A DNA stretch of 64,000 nucleotides from Paenibacillus sp. 453mf (GTDB taxonomy: Bacteria; Bacillota; Bacilli; Paenibacillales; Paenibacillaceae): assembly GCF_900116105.1 (NCBI RefSeq), contig NZ_FPAC01000007.1:93669-157668 (forward strand). The letters are read 5' to 3'. A program made the position numbers and the translations under genes. Below, piece after piece: positions 44,746 through 54,050 of this stretch (the stretch's first letter is position 1; each line of letters begins with the position of its first letter). The notes below the pieces were generated by a model. That model was given only the letters and a program-made list of their open reading frames with translations, had not been told where the DNA came from and ran no database searches.

Positions 44746-46791
44746 TTACTCTTCAGAATCTGTGGTTACCCCATTCTCTCCCTTAGGCGTACCGTCCAGA
44801 CCGATGTACTGATCGTAGGCGTCATAAATCTTCCTTGCTACCGGTGCCGCACTGTTGGAGCCGTATTTCCCTTCCGGAATAACGACAGCAATCGCGAGCT
44901 TCGGATTGTCACGCGGCGCGAAGGTGATGAACACCCCATTCTCCACTTCTGCCCCACCTACACTCTGCTGGGATGTTCCTGTTTTGCGGGCATAATCATA
45001 AGGAAAATTCTCAAAGCCCTGCACACTGCTGTTCATCCCTTGCTTGATTTCATCCCAGTAGGCATCATCCATATCGACCGTATTCAAGATTTCCGCTCCG
45101 AATTCCTTGACGACATTTCCGTCCTCATCGGTAATCTTGCTGGCGATTTGGGGCTTCAGCCTTTTCCCTTCATTCGCAAGCATAGCCGTGTATTGTGCCA
45201 GCTGCAGCGTTGTATACTTGCCCTGCTGACCAAATGAAGCGTAAGCCAGAGCCGATTGAGTCCCCGTACTTTCCTGCTCATGGATATACTCGCGTAATCC
45301 ATCCTGCTCACCAGGCAAACCACTTTCTGTGCTCACACCAAGCCCAAACTGCTTCATGTAGCTGTCCCATACTTCCACACCACCGGTGTTGTATTTATCA
45401 AACAGCTTATTGGCTACCATCTCTACCATAAAGGCATTGGACGAATGTTCGATTGCGGATGCCGGATCGATCAAACCGTATACGTGACTGCTTGAGTTTC
45501 TGACCGTTGTTTCGTACCCCTTCTTCCCGAACTTGCCTGCTCCCGTGTCATTATATACTGTCGAGGTTGTAAACAACCCTTCATTCAGTCCAATCAATAC
45601 CGACAGCGGTTTAATGACGGAACCGAGCAGCACGGTAGAAGAAGGATGCTTATAGCTTTCTTCCTGGCTTCCGTATGATTGATATACCTCACGAATGGCT
45701 CCATTAGAGGAGAATGGTGAGATCTGATTAATTTCATCCTGAGTTTTGCTGCCCTCGGACCACACATTCGAGTCATAGTCAGGCATACTCGCCATCGCCA
45801 CAATCTGACCCGTATCCACTTCCATGGCAACGGCAAAGCCGGTTTTGGCATTCGGGGCATTGACTGCCGAATTGCTAGTAGTCCGCAGATATTCCAGCTG
45901 ATCCATAATGGCCTGCTCGGTTGCCAGCTGCACATCTTTATTGATCGACAACCAGACATTGTTGCCCTTGTCGGGAGAAGTCAATGTCGATTCGCCCGAG
46001 ATCCGATTCTGCGAGTCCACCGGGAAGGTCTTGAGCCCTTTTGTACCGCGAAGCTCCTCCTGGAACATCAGCTCCACTCCGTCATATCCGACCTCTTCAT
46101 TATCGAGATATTGGAGCGCCGGGTCCTCCTCTTCCTTGGCTTGAATGTAAAATTCAATACCATACTCCGGATCAATAACGGAACGGAAAGGCTTCATGTA
46201 CCCAACGGTCTGCACAGCAACCGTATCCTTGTCATAATGGCGAATATTCTCCTCTACCACTTCAACACCGGGGAAATCCTCTTTATGAGACAAGAAATAG
46301 GCAATTTCCTCATTGGTCAGATCTGTTTTAATCCGCCGAGGGGTATATCCATAATTTTGTCGATACGTAATATCGAGCGCATCTTCAATCTCCTGCTCAG
46401 TCATGGTTGTTTCTGGATCGCCATACTCATCCAAAACAGCTTTAAGCTCCGAAATGATGCTCTCCAGTTCAGCCTTGTTCTCTTCAAGACTGTAGTTCTT
46501 ATCCAAGCTCATGTACAAGGATTGAGTGGATGAAGAATATGCAATTTTGTTCTCGCCTGTCGAATCGAAGATTGTTCCACGAATGGGCGCAATAGATACG
46601 CTTTTGGTTGCAATACTTGCTTCTTCCTTCTGCATCGTCGGTCCCTGCACCAGTTGCAAATAAGCTAATCTTACAATCAGTACAGTAAAAATAAGAAATG
46701 TCGCAAGAAAAAAAACATTTAAGCGAAAGGCAAAGCCCTTCTCATTGTTTGTTTGCTTACCTAGATACGAAGCCATCTCCTCTTTGTTCAT
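44746..46791 (-). CDS. Class B penicillin-binding protein (transpeptidase), copy 3
   Basis: 681 residues, same architecture. One span at about 23-45, RGTIFDSTGE in the dimerisation domain, transpeptidase motifs LGSVIK, HSSNAFMVEM and RKTGTSQQ. It is the most diverged of the three (SVIK instead of STVK; acidic longer tail). First in transcription order. No terminator is visible between it and copy 2 (167 bp), so those two may share a transcript. Separated by 48 bp from the upstream transglutaminase gene on the same strand. Confidence 0.92.
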   Translation of the reverse strand: MNKEEMASYLGKQTNNEKGFAFRLNVFFLATFLIFTVLIVRLAYLQLVQGPTMQKEEASIATKSVSIAPIRGTIFDSTGENKIAYSSSTQSLYMSLDKNYSLEENKAELESIISELKAVLDEYGDPETTMTEQEIEDALDITYRQNYGYTPRRIKTDLTNEEIAYFLSHKEDFPGVEVVEENIRHYDKDTVAVQTVGYMKPFRSVIDPEYGIEFYIQAKEEEDPALQYLDNEEVGYDGVELMFQEELRGTKGLKTFPVDSQNRISGESTLTSPDKGNNVWLSINKDVQLATEQAIMDQLEYLRTTSNSAVNAPNAKTGFAVAMEVDTGQIVAMASMPDYDSNVWSEGSKTQDEINQISPFSSNGAIREVYQSYGSQEESYKHPSSTVLLGSVIKPLSVLIGLNEGLFTTSTVYNDTGAGKFGKKGYETTVRNSSSHVYGLIDPASAIEHSSNAFMVEMVANKLFDKYNTGGVEVWDSYMKQFGLGVSTESGLPGEQDGLREYIHEQESTGTQSALAYASFGQQGKYTTLQLAQYTAMLANEGKRLKPQIASKITDEDGNVVKEFGAEILNTVDMDDAYWDEIKQGMNSSVQGFENFPYDYARKTGTSQQSVGGAEVENGVFITFAPRDNPKLAIAVVIPEGKYGSNSAAPVARKIYDAYDQYIGLDGTPKGENGVTTDSEE

Positions 46792-46839
46792 TATGCTACT
46801 ACCCTTTCTTGCTACTCCGAAATATACCAGAGAGCCTGT

Positions 46840-47979
46840 TTAGACGGTCTGATCTTTGATATGGGTGTCATAAAAATGAGGCGGATTGAACCAATCGCCG
46901 CTATTTGCCCATGTCGGATCAAGTGGGACCCAAGTATCCTGCTCACTCAGGTATACTTCATTCCAGGCATGAGCACCATAGCCGCCTTGACCATTGTACC
47001 CAAGACCCGTAACCACTCTCACTTCGAGATCCTGTGAACGAGCCATCACCGCATATAACCTGGCATAGTCAATGCATACACCCATCATGGTATCGAATGT
47101 ATCCTGCGGCGTCTGCTCATTCCATATTCCGCGCTGCTCGTAATCCTCGACCTTTCCATAATCATACTCAACCCGGGTTCCTACCCATTCATAGAGCTCT
47201 CTTGCCTTCTGTTCGTCTGTAGCGGCACCTTCCACAATCTTAGCTGCAGCTCCTTCAATATCCTCAGGAATATTACGATCAATAACCTCGTATCTCCGCT
47301 GCATCATGCCGTTAAATTCCTTCTGAGCCGCTTGGCTGATAACCGGAAGCTTGTCCTTAATAAGGTTTCCAGATATCGGTTCAATTACGGATTTGGCACC
47401 TTGCTGATACATCGGTGACGACTCTACATAATTGCTGAAAGAACTGCCAGGATACAGACTCACTACAATAAATAGCAGTGCTATAACCAATACGCATCTA
47501 GCCGCCCCAACAACAGCACCGAAGCAAGCTCCCATTAGTCGGCTGAGAAAGCCTGGATTATTGCGGGCTTCACCGGTTGAGGTTCCTCTAAAGAATCCGC
47601 CAATCAAGCTTAGAATGAAACGAATAATGCTATAACTTATAACAAACAGCACGGCAAACCGTAACAGCGGGAAATCAGCCAGTGCCGTAAGGACCGTGTA
47701 ATATATTTGCTCCCATGTGTTCAAGTCCCGGCTCGGCATCGCTTCACTATAACCCGAGAGCCATGCCTGTACGGTAGGAGACAGCTTCAAGGATAGCAAG
47801 AATGCACCTGCGATCCCGACGATCGTGAACACACCTTCGGTAATCAGGTTCACCAGTGTTCCTGCCGAACGCGATGCTCCTCGGACAAAGCCCTGCAACA
47901 ACGATATGAGGATGATCACCATTAGTATGAGCGTAATGAGGTTCCCCTCCTTCACACTCCCTATCCAAGCTTCAATCAT
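46840..47979 (-). CDS. CvpA-like membrane protein with transglutaminase domain
   Basis: 379 residues. The first 180 hold about four membrane spans with a layout like CvpA; the rest is a transglutaminase-like domain outside the membrane. Catalytic triad visible: Cys302 in GVCIDYAR, His337 in GAHAWNEV, Asp354 in PLDPTW. Such domains act as proteases or amide-forming enzymes; substrate unknown. It is 48 bp upstream of PBP copy 3 and 34 bp after a small membrane gene, so it may work on the cell wall or on envelope proteins. The fusion reading is from pattern alone. Confidence 0.82.
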   Translation of the reverse strand: MIEAWIGSVKEGNLITLILMVIILISLLQGFVRGASRSAGTLVNLITEGVFTIVGIAGAFLLSLKLSPTVQAWLSGYSEAMPSRDLNTWEQIYYTVLTALADFPLLRFAVLFVISYSIIRFILSLIGGFFRGTSTGEARNNPGFLSRLMGACFGAVVGAARCVLVIALLFIVVSLYPGSSFSNYVESSPMYQQGAKSVIEPISGNLIKDKLPVISQAAQKEFNGMMQRRYEVIDRNIPEDIEGAAAKIVEGAATDEQKARELYEWVGTRVEYDYGKVEDYEQRGIWNEQTPQDTFDTMMGVCIDYARLYAVMARSQDLEVRVVTGLGYNGQGGYGAHAWNEVYLSEQDTWVPLDPTWANSGDWFNPPHFYDTHIKDQTV

Positions 47980-48013
47980 AATTCACCTGCTTTCTTGCAT
48001 CACTACAACGTGC

Positions 48014-48448
48014 CTATTTATTCTGAGCTGTTTCCATAAACAATTTAACCGTATCGTTTACACTCCACTCTCCGAGTGATATGCCGCGGACAGACACTTT
48101 AACCTTATCTTCACCCTGCTTGCCATTCACTTCAACATTTGGACTCGTGATGGTAAAGGTACCATCCGGATTCACTACATACTCCGCTTTCTCCGCTTCC
48201 TTTTGCATGAGCTCAGCGGCCTCTGTTCCCAATGTATCCATCGTGCTTGTACCGACATCACTGACAACGGTCTTAATCTGTTCAAATGAAACACCACTAT
48301 AGATGATGAGCGCCGCAACAATAACGACGACAATTACCCATTTGAGCACGGTTCTCAGCACATTAATTACGACGAATAACAGAATAAGCGCGATTACGAT
48401 AACAAGCCAATTTTGCGAAATAAACTCTTTCCAAACTTCTATATCCAT
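48014..48448 (-). CDS. Small membrane protein upstream of the transglutaminase gene
   Basis: 144 residues. Two adjacent hydrophobic spans near the N-terminus (about 13-31 and 35-52), then a soluble C-terminal domain of about 90 residues with beta-rich TFTITSPNVEVNGKQG. No family recognised. ATG at 48448 has AAGGTGG eight bases upstream; the frame opens 19 codons earlier without support. Only 34 bp from the transglutaminase-type gene, so probably in one operon and possibly its partner. Confidence 0.78.
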   Translation of the reverse strand: MDIEVWKEFISQNWLVIVIALILLFVVINVLRTVLKWVIVVVIVAALIIYSGVSFEQIKTVVSDVGTSTMDTLGTEAAELMQKEAEKAEYVVNPDGTFTITSPNVEVNGKQGEDKVKVSVRGISLGEWSVNDTVKLFMETAQNK

Positions 48449-48711
48449 CCATTTGACCACCTTTTCAAAACTTTTAGTTCTAAACCACTTTATCGGTCCA
48501 TTCAAGATTGTGTCATCATCGAGGTTAATCTTTAACGGTTACTCGCCTTGCTCTTGGTTCAATCTCCCGAATATTATACATGATTACCGATGTCCCTGTC
48601 ATATAAGCACCATCCTGTGGAAAAAAACGGTATAAGACACGTTTGTCCAGCGTACAAGTATATCATGTGTGCTTATGCTTGTTCGACTCGAAAAAAGGAG
48701 GTGCAGTTCGC

Positions 48712-49872
48712 TTGAAAACAGCCGTATGGCTCTATCTTTTTCTATTTCTCGCCTTTTTTGATTTGCATGCTCAATATCCGATACTCACTCCCTTTGCGCT
48801 TTCGCTTGGAGCCGTCCCTACATTTATAGGCTGGATGATGGGGATCTACTCGCTTACCCACCTTCCTGGCAATCTCATTGCAGGCACTCAGATTGATAAG
48901 CATGGGAGCCGGCGGTATATCATCTTCAGCTTGACTGCTGCTGGGATCGTACTGCTCCTGCAATCCCAAGTCGAAACTCCTTGGCAACTGCTTCTGCTTC
49001 GGGCCATTAGCGGCTTTGTGCTTGCTTTTCTGTCTCCAGCCTGTATGACCCTTCTTGCCCAGCTATCATCAGATCCCATTACCCAAGGCAAATATATGTC
49101 TGGGCATGGCGTGGTTCACACCCTCGCTTCCGTTGTCTCTCCGGCTGCAGGAGCATTTATCGTTGCAGGCATTGGATTCTCGGGAACTTTCCAGAGTCTT
49201 GGCATCCTGCTGATCATTACTGGAATTATGGCATACTTCACACTGCCAGCCGTAAAAATGAGTGCAGCTAATGCACCACCCCCACAGACAGAGGACAGCC
49301 CGACTCGCAGCTTCTTTCCAATTTCATGGCGCTTTTTCGTGCTTCCACTGGTTATCGCATGTGCACAAGGCATTCTTTTCTTCGAACTGCCCCTTAGAGG
49401 CAGTGGGTCGGCCTCGATCCTATCTACAGGACTGTTATTCTCCATCATCAGTCTGGGTGCCCTCGGTACGCTGAGCATGCTCTTTCTCAATCTCTATTCG
49501 CCCACTCTGAGGCTGGCAAGCGGTGTTTTGCTCATGGCGTTTAGTTTTTTTCTTATGGCCGCTGCACCCCAAATTCCGTTGTGGCTGATTCTGTTTATTC
49601 TCGGTAGCTCCAAAGGGATTATCTTCCCTGCACTGGCTTCCCTGCTTGTTCAGCTCAGTCAAGGAGTACGGCTTGGAAGAGTGTTCTCGATCCAGTCAAT
49701 TGCCACTTCACTGGGCTCCTTCGTAGGGCCAATCGCAGCAGGACAAATCCGTTTGGATGTCTCGCCATATTTCCTTGCATTTATAGTATTAATGCTTGGT
49801 CTGCTTCTCCTTCCTTTCCCTAACAAGTTCAAAGCATCTACCTTGTCCAAGCCGGAAGCCAAGCATGTTTAA
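48712..49872 (+). CDS. Major facilitator superfamily transporter
   Basis: 386-residue protein with about 12 spans. Seen: after span 2, the MFS loop AGTQIDKHGSRRYI (variant of G-x-x-x-D-R/K-x-G-R-R/K), and IQSIATSLGSFVGPIAAG near the second half end. Likely an efflux carrier; substrate cannot be told. TTG start at 48712 follows AAAAAAGGAGG by about 10 bases; an ATG-type frame start further upstream gives a non-hydrophobic extension without RBS. Divergent from the PBP-side genes. Confidence 0.88.
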   Translation: MKTAVWLYLFLFLAFFDLHAQYPILTPFALSLGAVPTFIGWMMGIYSLTHLPGNLIAGTQIDKHGSRRYIIFSLTAAGIVLLLQSQVETPWQLLLLRAISGFVLAFLSPACMTLLAQLSSDPITQGKYMSGHGVVHTLASVVSPAAGAFIVAGIGFSGTFQSLGILLIITGIMAYFTLPAVKMSAANAPPPQTEDSPTRSFFPISWRFFVLPLVIACAQGILFFELPLRGSGSASILSTGLLFSIISLGALGTLSMLFLNLYSPTLRLASGVLLMAFSFFLMAAAPQIPLWLILFILGSSKGIIFPALASLLVQLSQGVRLGRVFSIQSIATSLGSFVGPIAAGQIRLDVSPYFLAFIVLMLGLLLLPFPNKFKASTLSKPEAKHV

Positions 49873-49893
49873 CAATAGATGACACCCATACAT

Positions 49894-49927
49894 AAAAGGC
49901 CTGCCTTCTTCATGGCAGACCTTTTTT
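49894..49927 (+). terminator. Terminator of the MFS gene
   Basis: AAGGCCTGCC pairs with GGCAGACCTT (one mismatch), followed by T6. Confidence 0.85.
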
Positions 49928-50013
49928 GCATCAAATTCCAAAATTGCGCTAAAATATAAACAAACATTTCCCGGGGAATTTCGATACTTAATATACTAGA
50001 GGTGAAGCCTACG

Positions 50014-50355
50014 ATGCCGATTCATGTCATTGTTGAAGGTAAAAACGACCGCAGCAAGCTCCGAAGGCTGCTTGATCCTGAAATATCCATACTATGCACC
50101 TTTGGTACGCTCAACAGCGAGAAGCTGGAGACGCTTCGCAAGCGTGTCCAGGATGATGAAGTCTATCTGTTCATGGACAATGATAGCTCAGGCAAACGAA
50201 TAAGGGCCATGCTGCGCGACACCTTTCCCGATGCAGAACAAATATACACAAGAAAAGGCTACGCGGGCGTCGAAGGTACACCTGATGAGTATCTGGTTGC
50301 GCAGCTGGAGAAGGCCGGTCTTGAAGCTTTTATCATTTATCCGGAGGTGTTCTAG
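50014..50355 (+). CDS. Small Toprim-domain protein
   Basis: 113 residues, essentially a single Toprim fold. Seen: first catalytic Glu in VIVEGKND (about 8-14) and the DxD motif in FMDNDSSGKR. This layout resembles RNase M5 or the short Toprim proteins of Firmicutes; whether it cuts nucleic acid is unknown. ATG at 50014 follows AGAGGTG by nine bases; a GTG at 50002 sits inside that ribosome site. It converges on the Sco gene 12 bp later without a visible terminator. Confidence 0.85.
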   Translation: MPIHVIVEGKNDRSKLRRLLDPEISILCTFGTLNSEKLETLRKRVQDDEVYLFMDNDSSGKRIRAMLRDTFPDAEQIYTRKGYAGVEGTPDEYLVAQLEKAGLEAFIIYPEVF

Positions 50356-50367
50356 CAGAACGAAGTG

Positions 50368-50985
50368 CTACTCGTTTACCAGTGTCCTAACATCTCTTGC
50401 GATGACATCCGGAGCTGAGGCTTCCATATCCGATGCGTTATACACCTTCCGAAGATTATTGTCCTTATCTACAAGACCAATATAATTGGCATGGACGAAG
50501 TTATCCGCCTTGTCTCCTTCAATAATAATCTTGAAAGAGTCTCTCGCCAGCTGCTTCGTCTCTTCCGCATCCCCTCTCAAGAAGTACCAGCCTGAATAAT
50601 CTGCCTTGAAACGATCAGCGAACTCTTTGATCTTCTCTCTCGTGTCCACCTCTGGATCAAAGGAGATGGATACAAAGGAAGCATCTCTGCCGAAAGTGCC
50701 GTCTTCCTTCAATAATTCCTGCACTTGAGACATCGAGAACGTCGTTACCGGACATACGTCTGGACAGCTTGTAAAATAGAAATAAAACAGCCTTACCTTC
50801 CCCTCCGTATCCGATAGTGAAACGGTGCTTCCATCTACATTTTCCATACTAAAGTCAGTTACTTCCCCTGCTACCGGAAACGCTTCTTCCCCTAGATCAA
50901 GAGCATTATAAATGAGATAACCAGCCATCGCTGCTGCAATCAGCAGCAATATCCAGGTCCATATGTATTTTCTGAACAGCGCCAT
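50368..50985 (-). CDS. Sco-family copper chaperone for cytochrome oxidase
   Basis: Thioredoxin-fold, membrane-anchored protein that delivers copper to the CuA site of aa3 oxidase (B. subtilis YpmQ/ScoA). Seen: one N-terminal span (about 8-26), copper ligands Cys74 and Cys78 in SCPDVCP, and His165 in VHANY. 205 residues, normal. Downstream of ctaB on the same strand after a 173-bp gap, fitting an oxidase-assembly role. Confidence 0.95.
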   Translation of the reverse strand: MALFRKYIWTWILLLIAAAMAGYLIYNALDLGEEAFPVAGEVTDFSMENVDGSTVSLSDTEGKVRLFYFYFTSCPDVCPVTTFSMSQVQELLKEDGTFGRDASFVSISFDPEVDTREKIKEFADRFKADYSGWYFLRGDAEETKQLARDSFKIIIEGDKADNFVHANYIGLVDKDNNLRKVYNASDMEASAPDVIARDVRTLVNE

Positions 50986-51158
50986 GATATCCCCTCTCCC
51001 CTTCTTACATTATCCCCAAAGTATGTAACAAATTTAAAATCGGATCTAGAAAAGGATGATCCTTTCAACTGTACGCCTGACAGGGACTCCTGTATGTTCA
51101 TTGATTGAATTCTTCATTGAAAGTGTAATTACTGTTCATACCGGGCTTAGAGATAAAT

Positions 51159-52091
51159 CTAATAGCGCACGGTATCCAGGATCATTAAAATAAAACTAAT
51201 GGTTAAATAATTGATGGAGAAGAAAAACATCTTTTTGGCCCAGGCATCGTTGTCTCTGGCCCTGAAGCCCTGAAAGCCGAGGAACAGCCATATTAATGAC
51301 AGCAGTAAGGATACGCCCATAAAAATGATACCTGTGTATCCGTAGACATACATTAATATGGGTACGGGAACCAGAAGGATCAAATAAGGAATCATTTGAA
51401 TTTTGGTACGATGGATTCCCTTTACTACCGGAAGCAGCGGATAACCGGCATTCTTGTAATCATCCAAACGGCGAATGGCGAGTGACCAGAAATGTGGCGG
51501 CTGCCACAAAAACAGCAAAGCACCTAGCAGGATCGCTCCCATATCCAGTGTCCCGGTCACAGAAACATATCCGATGACAGGAGGTACCGCTCCGGAGAAG
51601 CCTCCCATGGAAGTACTCCATGTTGAGGAGCGCTTAAGCCATAACGTATACACAATAACGTATACAAACATTCCAAATATGCCGAGTACTCCTGCCAGCC
51701 AGCCGGAGAAAGCAAACAATAGGGCAAGTCCAACAATGCCCAGTATGAATGCATAAGTGAGCACTAGCTGTGGGCTAAGCTTTCCCGTAGGAAGTGCGCG
51801 ATCCCTTGTACGTTCCATTTTTTTATCCAATTCACGATCAAAGTAGTTATTGAACACACAGGCTGAAGCCATAACGAGAACCGTTCCGAGCAAGGTTATT
51901 ATCATTTTGAGGTAATTTATGTCCCATTGAGAAGCAAGCCAATATCCGCCAAAAGCGGCGATAAGATTGCTCCGGAGGATGCCGGGTTTAGCCAATGTAA
52001 CGAAGTCTCTCCAGGTGACAGACTCTTGCGGCGGTGTTTGCCGAGATGAGAGCGCTGCCGCATCGGAGGAGGCTCGATATCGATTACTCAC
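51159..52091 (-). CDS. ctaB: Protoheme IX farnesyltransferase (heme O synthase)
   Basis: Adds a farnesyl group to heme B to give heme O, the substrate of CtaA (30696). UbiA-family membrane enzyme with about eight spans. Seen: NNYFDRELDKKMERTRDR, with the Mg/diphosphate Asp pair at 85 and 89, and the second Asp-rich loop near RRLDDYKNAG. 310 residues, normal. The N-terminus has a 25-residue hydrophilic extension. Confidence 0.95.
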   Translation of the reverse strand: MSNRYRASSDAAALSSRQTPPQESVTWRDFVTLAKPGILRSNLIAAFGGYWLASQWDINYLKMIITLLGTVLVMASACVFNNYFDRELDKKMERTRDRALPTGKLSPQLVLTYAFILGIVGLALLFAFSGWLAGVLGIFGMFVYVIVYTLWLKRSSTWSTSMGGFSGAVPPVIGYVSVTGTLDMGAILLGALLFLWQPPHFWSLAIRRLDDYKNAGYPLLPVVKGIHRTKIQMIPYLILLVPVPILMYVYGYTGIIFMGVSLLLSLIWLFLGFQGFRARDNDAWAKKMFFFSINYLTISFILMILDTVRY

Positions 52092-52358
52092 GATTCTATA
52101 ATCCTCCTTGCTTTGCGTCGTGTGGAGGGAGTATATATTGCCTCCGCACTAAATTTTAACATAACAAAATAAGAAAGTCTTTGACATCAAACTTGAAAAT
52201 ATGAATAGGATATGACAAATTCATCTATATTTAGGGCTGATCTCAATTCATGGAATACAGGATGTGCGAATAGGGCATCTACTAATTGAACAGATCATTA
52301 TCAGGAAAATAAGTGTTACTGCTATCATTTATATCAAAAACAAAGGAGAATATCTTAG

Positions 52359-53345
52359 ATGGATACCGCTACACATTTTGTTATGGGCATAGGACTTGCC
52401 GGACTCAGCTACGTCGATCCGGTAGTTGCGGCTAATCCTGAACTAGCCTTCGCCGTCATGATCGGAACCGTCGTCGGTTCACAAGCACCTGATATCGACA
52501 CAGCGCTTCGTATGAAAAACAATGCTACTTATATACGTAACCATCGTGGCATTACTCACTCGCTTCCGTTTCTTGCGATATGGACTGTACTGATTACTGC
52601 CGTCATTGCTCTTCTATTCAGGGACGTTCCCATCGGGCATCTCGCTCTCTGGACCGGTATCGCCGTATGCATCCATGTATTCACAGATGTCTTCAACACC
52701 TACGGCACACAAGCTCTGCGGCCGATTACGGAGAAGTGGATCTCATGGAATATCATTCACATCTTCGATCCGGTTTTATTCGGCACCCATATCGCAGCTA
52801 TCCTGCTGTGGGCCTTCGGTATATTTCACCCTGCTGGAATTTTTACCGTGCTGTATATATTTTTAGCGTTTTATTACGTTTGGCGCACATGGGTTCACTT
52901 CGCCAGAACAGCTCATGTCAGACGGATGGACCCTGCTTCTAAAGCCAGCGACAAATATTATGTCATTCCGACAATCCATTTGAACCGCTGGCATGTCGTT
53001 AAAGCCCATGAAGATGGAAGCTACGAGATCGGCAAGCTGGACGGAAATGAGCTTACCTGGAAAAAGCATGCCGTATCTTCAAGCCATCCGGCGGTTGCTA
53101 AATCCAAAGAACATCCCGACATCCAAGCATTTCTCTACTTCACATCCTTTGCAGTCGCAGAGGTAGAAGAGCTGAGCTTCGGATACTTTGTCCGCTGGGG
53201 TGATGTTAGATACCGGCATCGCAAGCAATATCCTTTTGTCGCCTGTGTTGTCATGGATAAGAACTACGAGCCGATCAGCACCTACGTCGGCTGGCTTAGT
53301 GAAGATAAGATGGAGAAGAAGCTCTCCATCAGCTCGAATATATAG
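52359..53345 (+). CDS. YfhP-like membrane metal-dependent hydrolase (YdjM/LexA-binding family)
   Basis: 328 residues, N-terminal membrane hydrolase domain and a C-terminal soluble domain. Seen: MDTATHFVMGIGL, SQAPDIDTALR, RNHRGITHSLP and HVFTDVFNTYGTQAL, the His/Asp-rich motifs of the YdjM/PF04307 group; length equals B. subtilis YfhP. Biochemical activity is not established in the family. Ribosome site AAAGGAG is about 11 bases before the ATG. Followed by a terminator at 53360. Confidence 0.88.
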   Translation: MDTATHFVMGIGLAGLSYVDPVVAANPELAFAVMIGTVVGSQAPDIDTALRMKNNATYIRNHRGITHSLPFLAIWTVLITAVIALLFRDVPIGHLALWTGIAVCIHVFTDVFNTYGTQALRPITEKWISWNIIHIFDPVLFGTHIAAILLWAFGIFHPAGIFTVLYIFLAFYYVWRTWVHFARTAHVRRMDPASKASDKYYVIPTIHLNRWHVVKAHEDGSYEIGKLDGNELTWKKHAVSSSHPAVAKSKEHPDIQAFLYFTSFAVAEVEELSFGYFVRWGDVRYRHRKQYPFVACVVMDKNYEPISTYVGWLSEDKMEKKLSISSNI

Positions 53346-53359
53346 TACGATCTACTTGA

Positions 53360-53383
53360 AACGGCCCATCAAGGCCGTTTTTT
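53360..53383 (+). terminator. Terminator of the yfhP-like gene
   Basis: AACGGCC (53360-53366) pairs with GGCCGTT (53373-53379), followed by T6. Confidence 0.88.
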
Positions 53384-53440
53384 GTTCTTGACGGAAAGCG
53401 GTTTATTCAGGCAAAATCAGCACAAAGGGATTAACGCACA

Positions 53441-53475
53441 AAAAGCCTAAATCGGCTTTATGCCGCTCTAGGCTT
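53441..53475 (-). terminator. Terminator of the first SASP gene
   Basis: AAGCCTA (53443-53449) pairs with TAGGCTT (53469-53475), with a GCCG/CGGC inner stem, and a T run on the minus strand. Confidence 0.82.
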
Positions 53476-53502
53476 ATGACTTCGAATTATATACTGTCTA
53501 AG

Positions 53503-53718
53503 TTACATGCCGCTGCGGCCAGACAGTTGTTGTTCAGCTAATTGCACAAGACGTTTTGTGATGTATCCACCGAGTGAACCTGTTTCACGGGAAGTGTAGT
53601 TACCGTAGTAGCCGTCAGCTGGAATAGTTACACCCAATTCTTGAGCCGCTTCCATTTTAAGCTGTTGAAGAGCTGCCGTTGCTTGTGGAACTACCAGATT
53701 GTTAGAACGAGATGCCAT
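53503..53718 (-). CDS. Alpha/beta-type small acid-soluble spore protein, copy 1
   Basis: 71-residue DNA-binding protein that coats spore DNA and protects it from UV and chemical damage; made late in the forespore. Seen: [21 protein letters not shown] and the C-terminal [21 protein letters not shown], both SASP hallmarks. The germination-protease region reads MEAAQELGV rather than the common EIASEFGV. ATG at 53718 follows AAAGGAG by about 11 bases; the frame opens 19 codons earlier but without sense. A near-identical gene lies at 56733 in opposite orientation. Confidence 0.96.
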   Translation of the reverse strand: MASRSNNLVVPQATAALQQLKMEAAQELGVTIPADGYYGNYTSRETGSLGGYITKRLVQLAEQQLSGRSGM

Positions 53719-53848
53719 AATGTGTAATCTCCTTTCGCTTCTCATGCTGTTAATATGTGCTGTGCAAGCTTGCAAGATTATTATGTCTCTTACTATTTGA
53801 AGCTATTCTCTTTTTCAAAAAAACATTTACCTGGAGGTATTTTACAAA

Positions 53849-54019
53849 ATGATGAGTAAAGGTCTGTCCGCTTGGTTTGCGATCTCTTCGATGCTTCTGC
53901 TTATGGCAACTGCCGTATCCCTTAGTTATTCCTTGTGGTATGCTCTGCTATTCGCTGTCTTGTCCGTAGCCAATATCGGCTGGGGCTTTGTTATAAAGGC
54001 CAAAAAAAGAAGAGCTTGA
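53849..54019 (+). CDS. Small two-span membrane peptide (56 aa)
   Basis: 56 residues, shorter than typical ORF cutoffs. It has two hydrophobic segments (about 8-27 and 30-48) and a basic C-terminus KAKKRRA. CTGGAGG lies about 11 bases before the first of two ATGs. The stop is within the stem of the terminator shared with trpS, a compact arrangement. Unknown function. It is supported by ribosome site, good composition and the terminator; conservation is untested. Confidence 0.6.
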   Translation: MMSKGLSAWFAISSMLLLMATAVSLSYSLWYALLFAVLSVANIGWGFVIKAKKRRA

Positions 54020-54035
54020 TCAAGATCAAGCTCTT
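54003..54035 (-). terminator. Terminator of trpS (shared with the 53849 gene)
   Basis: AAGAGCTTGATC (54010-54021) pairs perfectly with GATCAAGCTCTT (54024-54035). T7 follows in the minus direction; a weaker T stretch follows in the plus direction. Confidence 0.9.
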
Positions 54036-54050
54036 CTTTGCTCTTTTATC

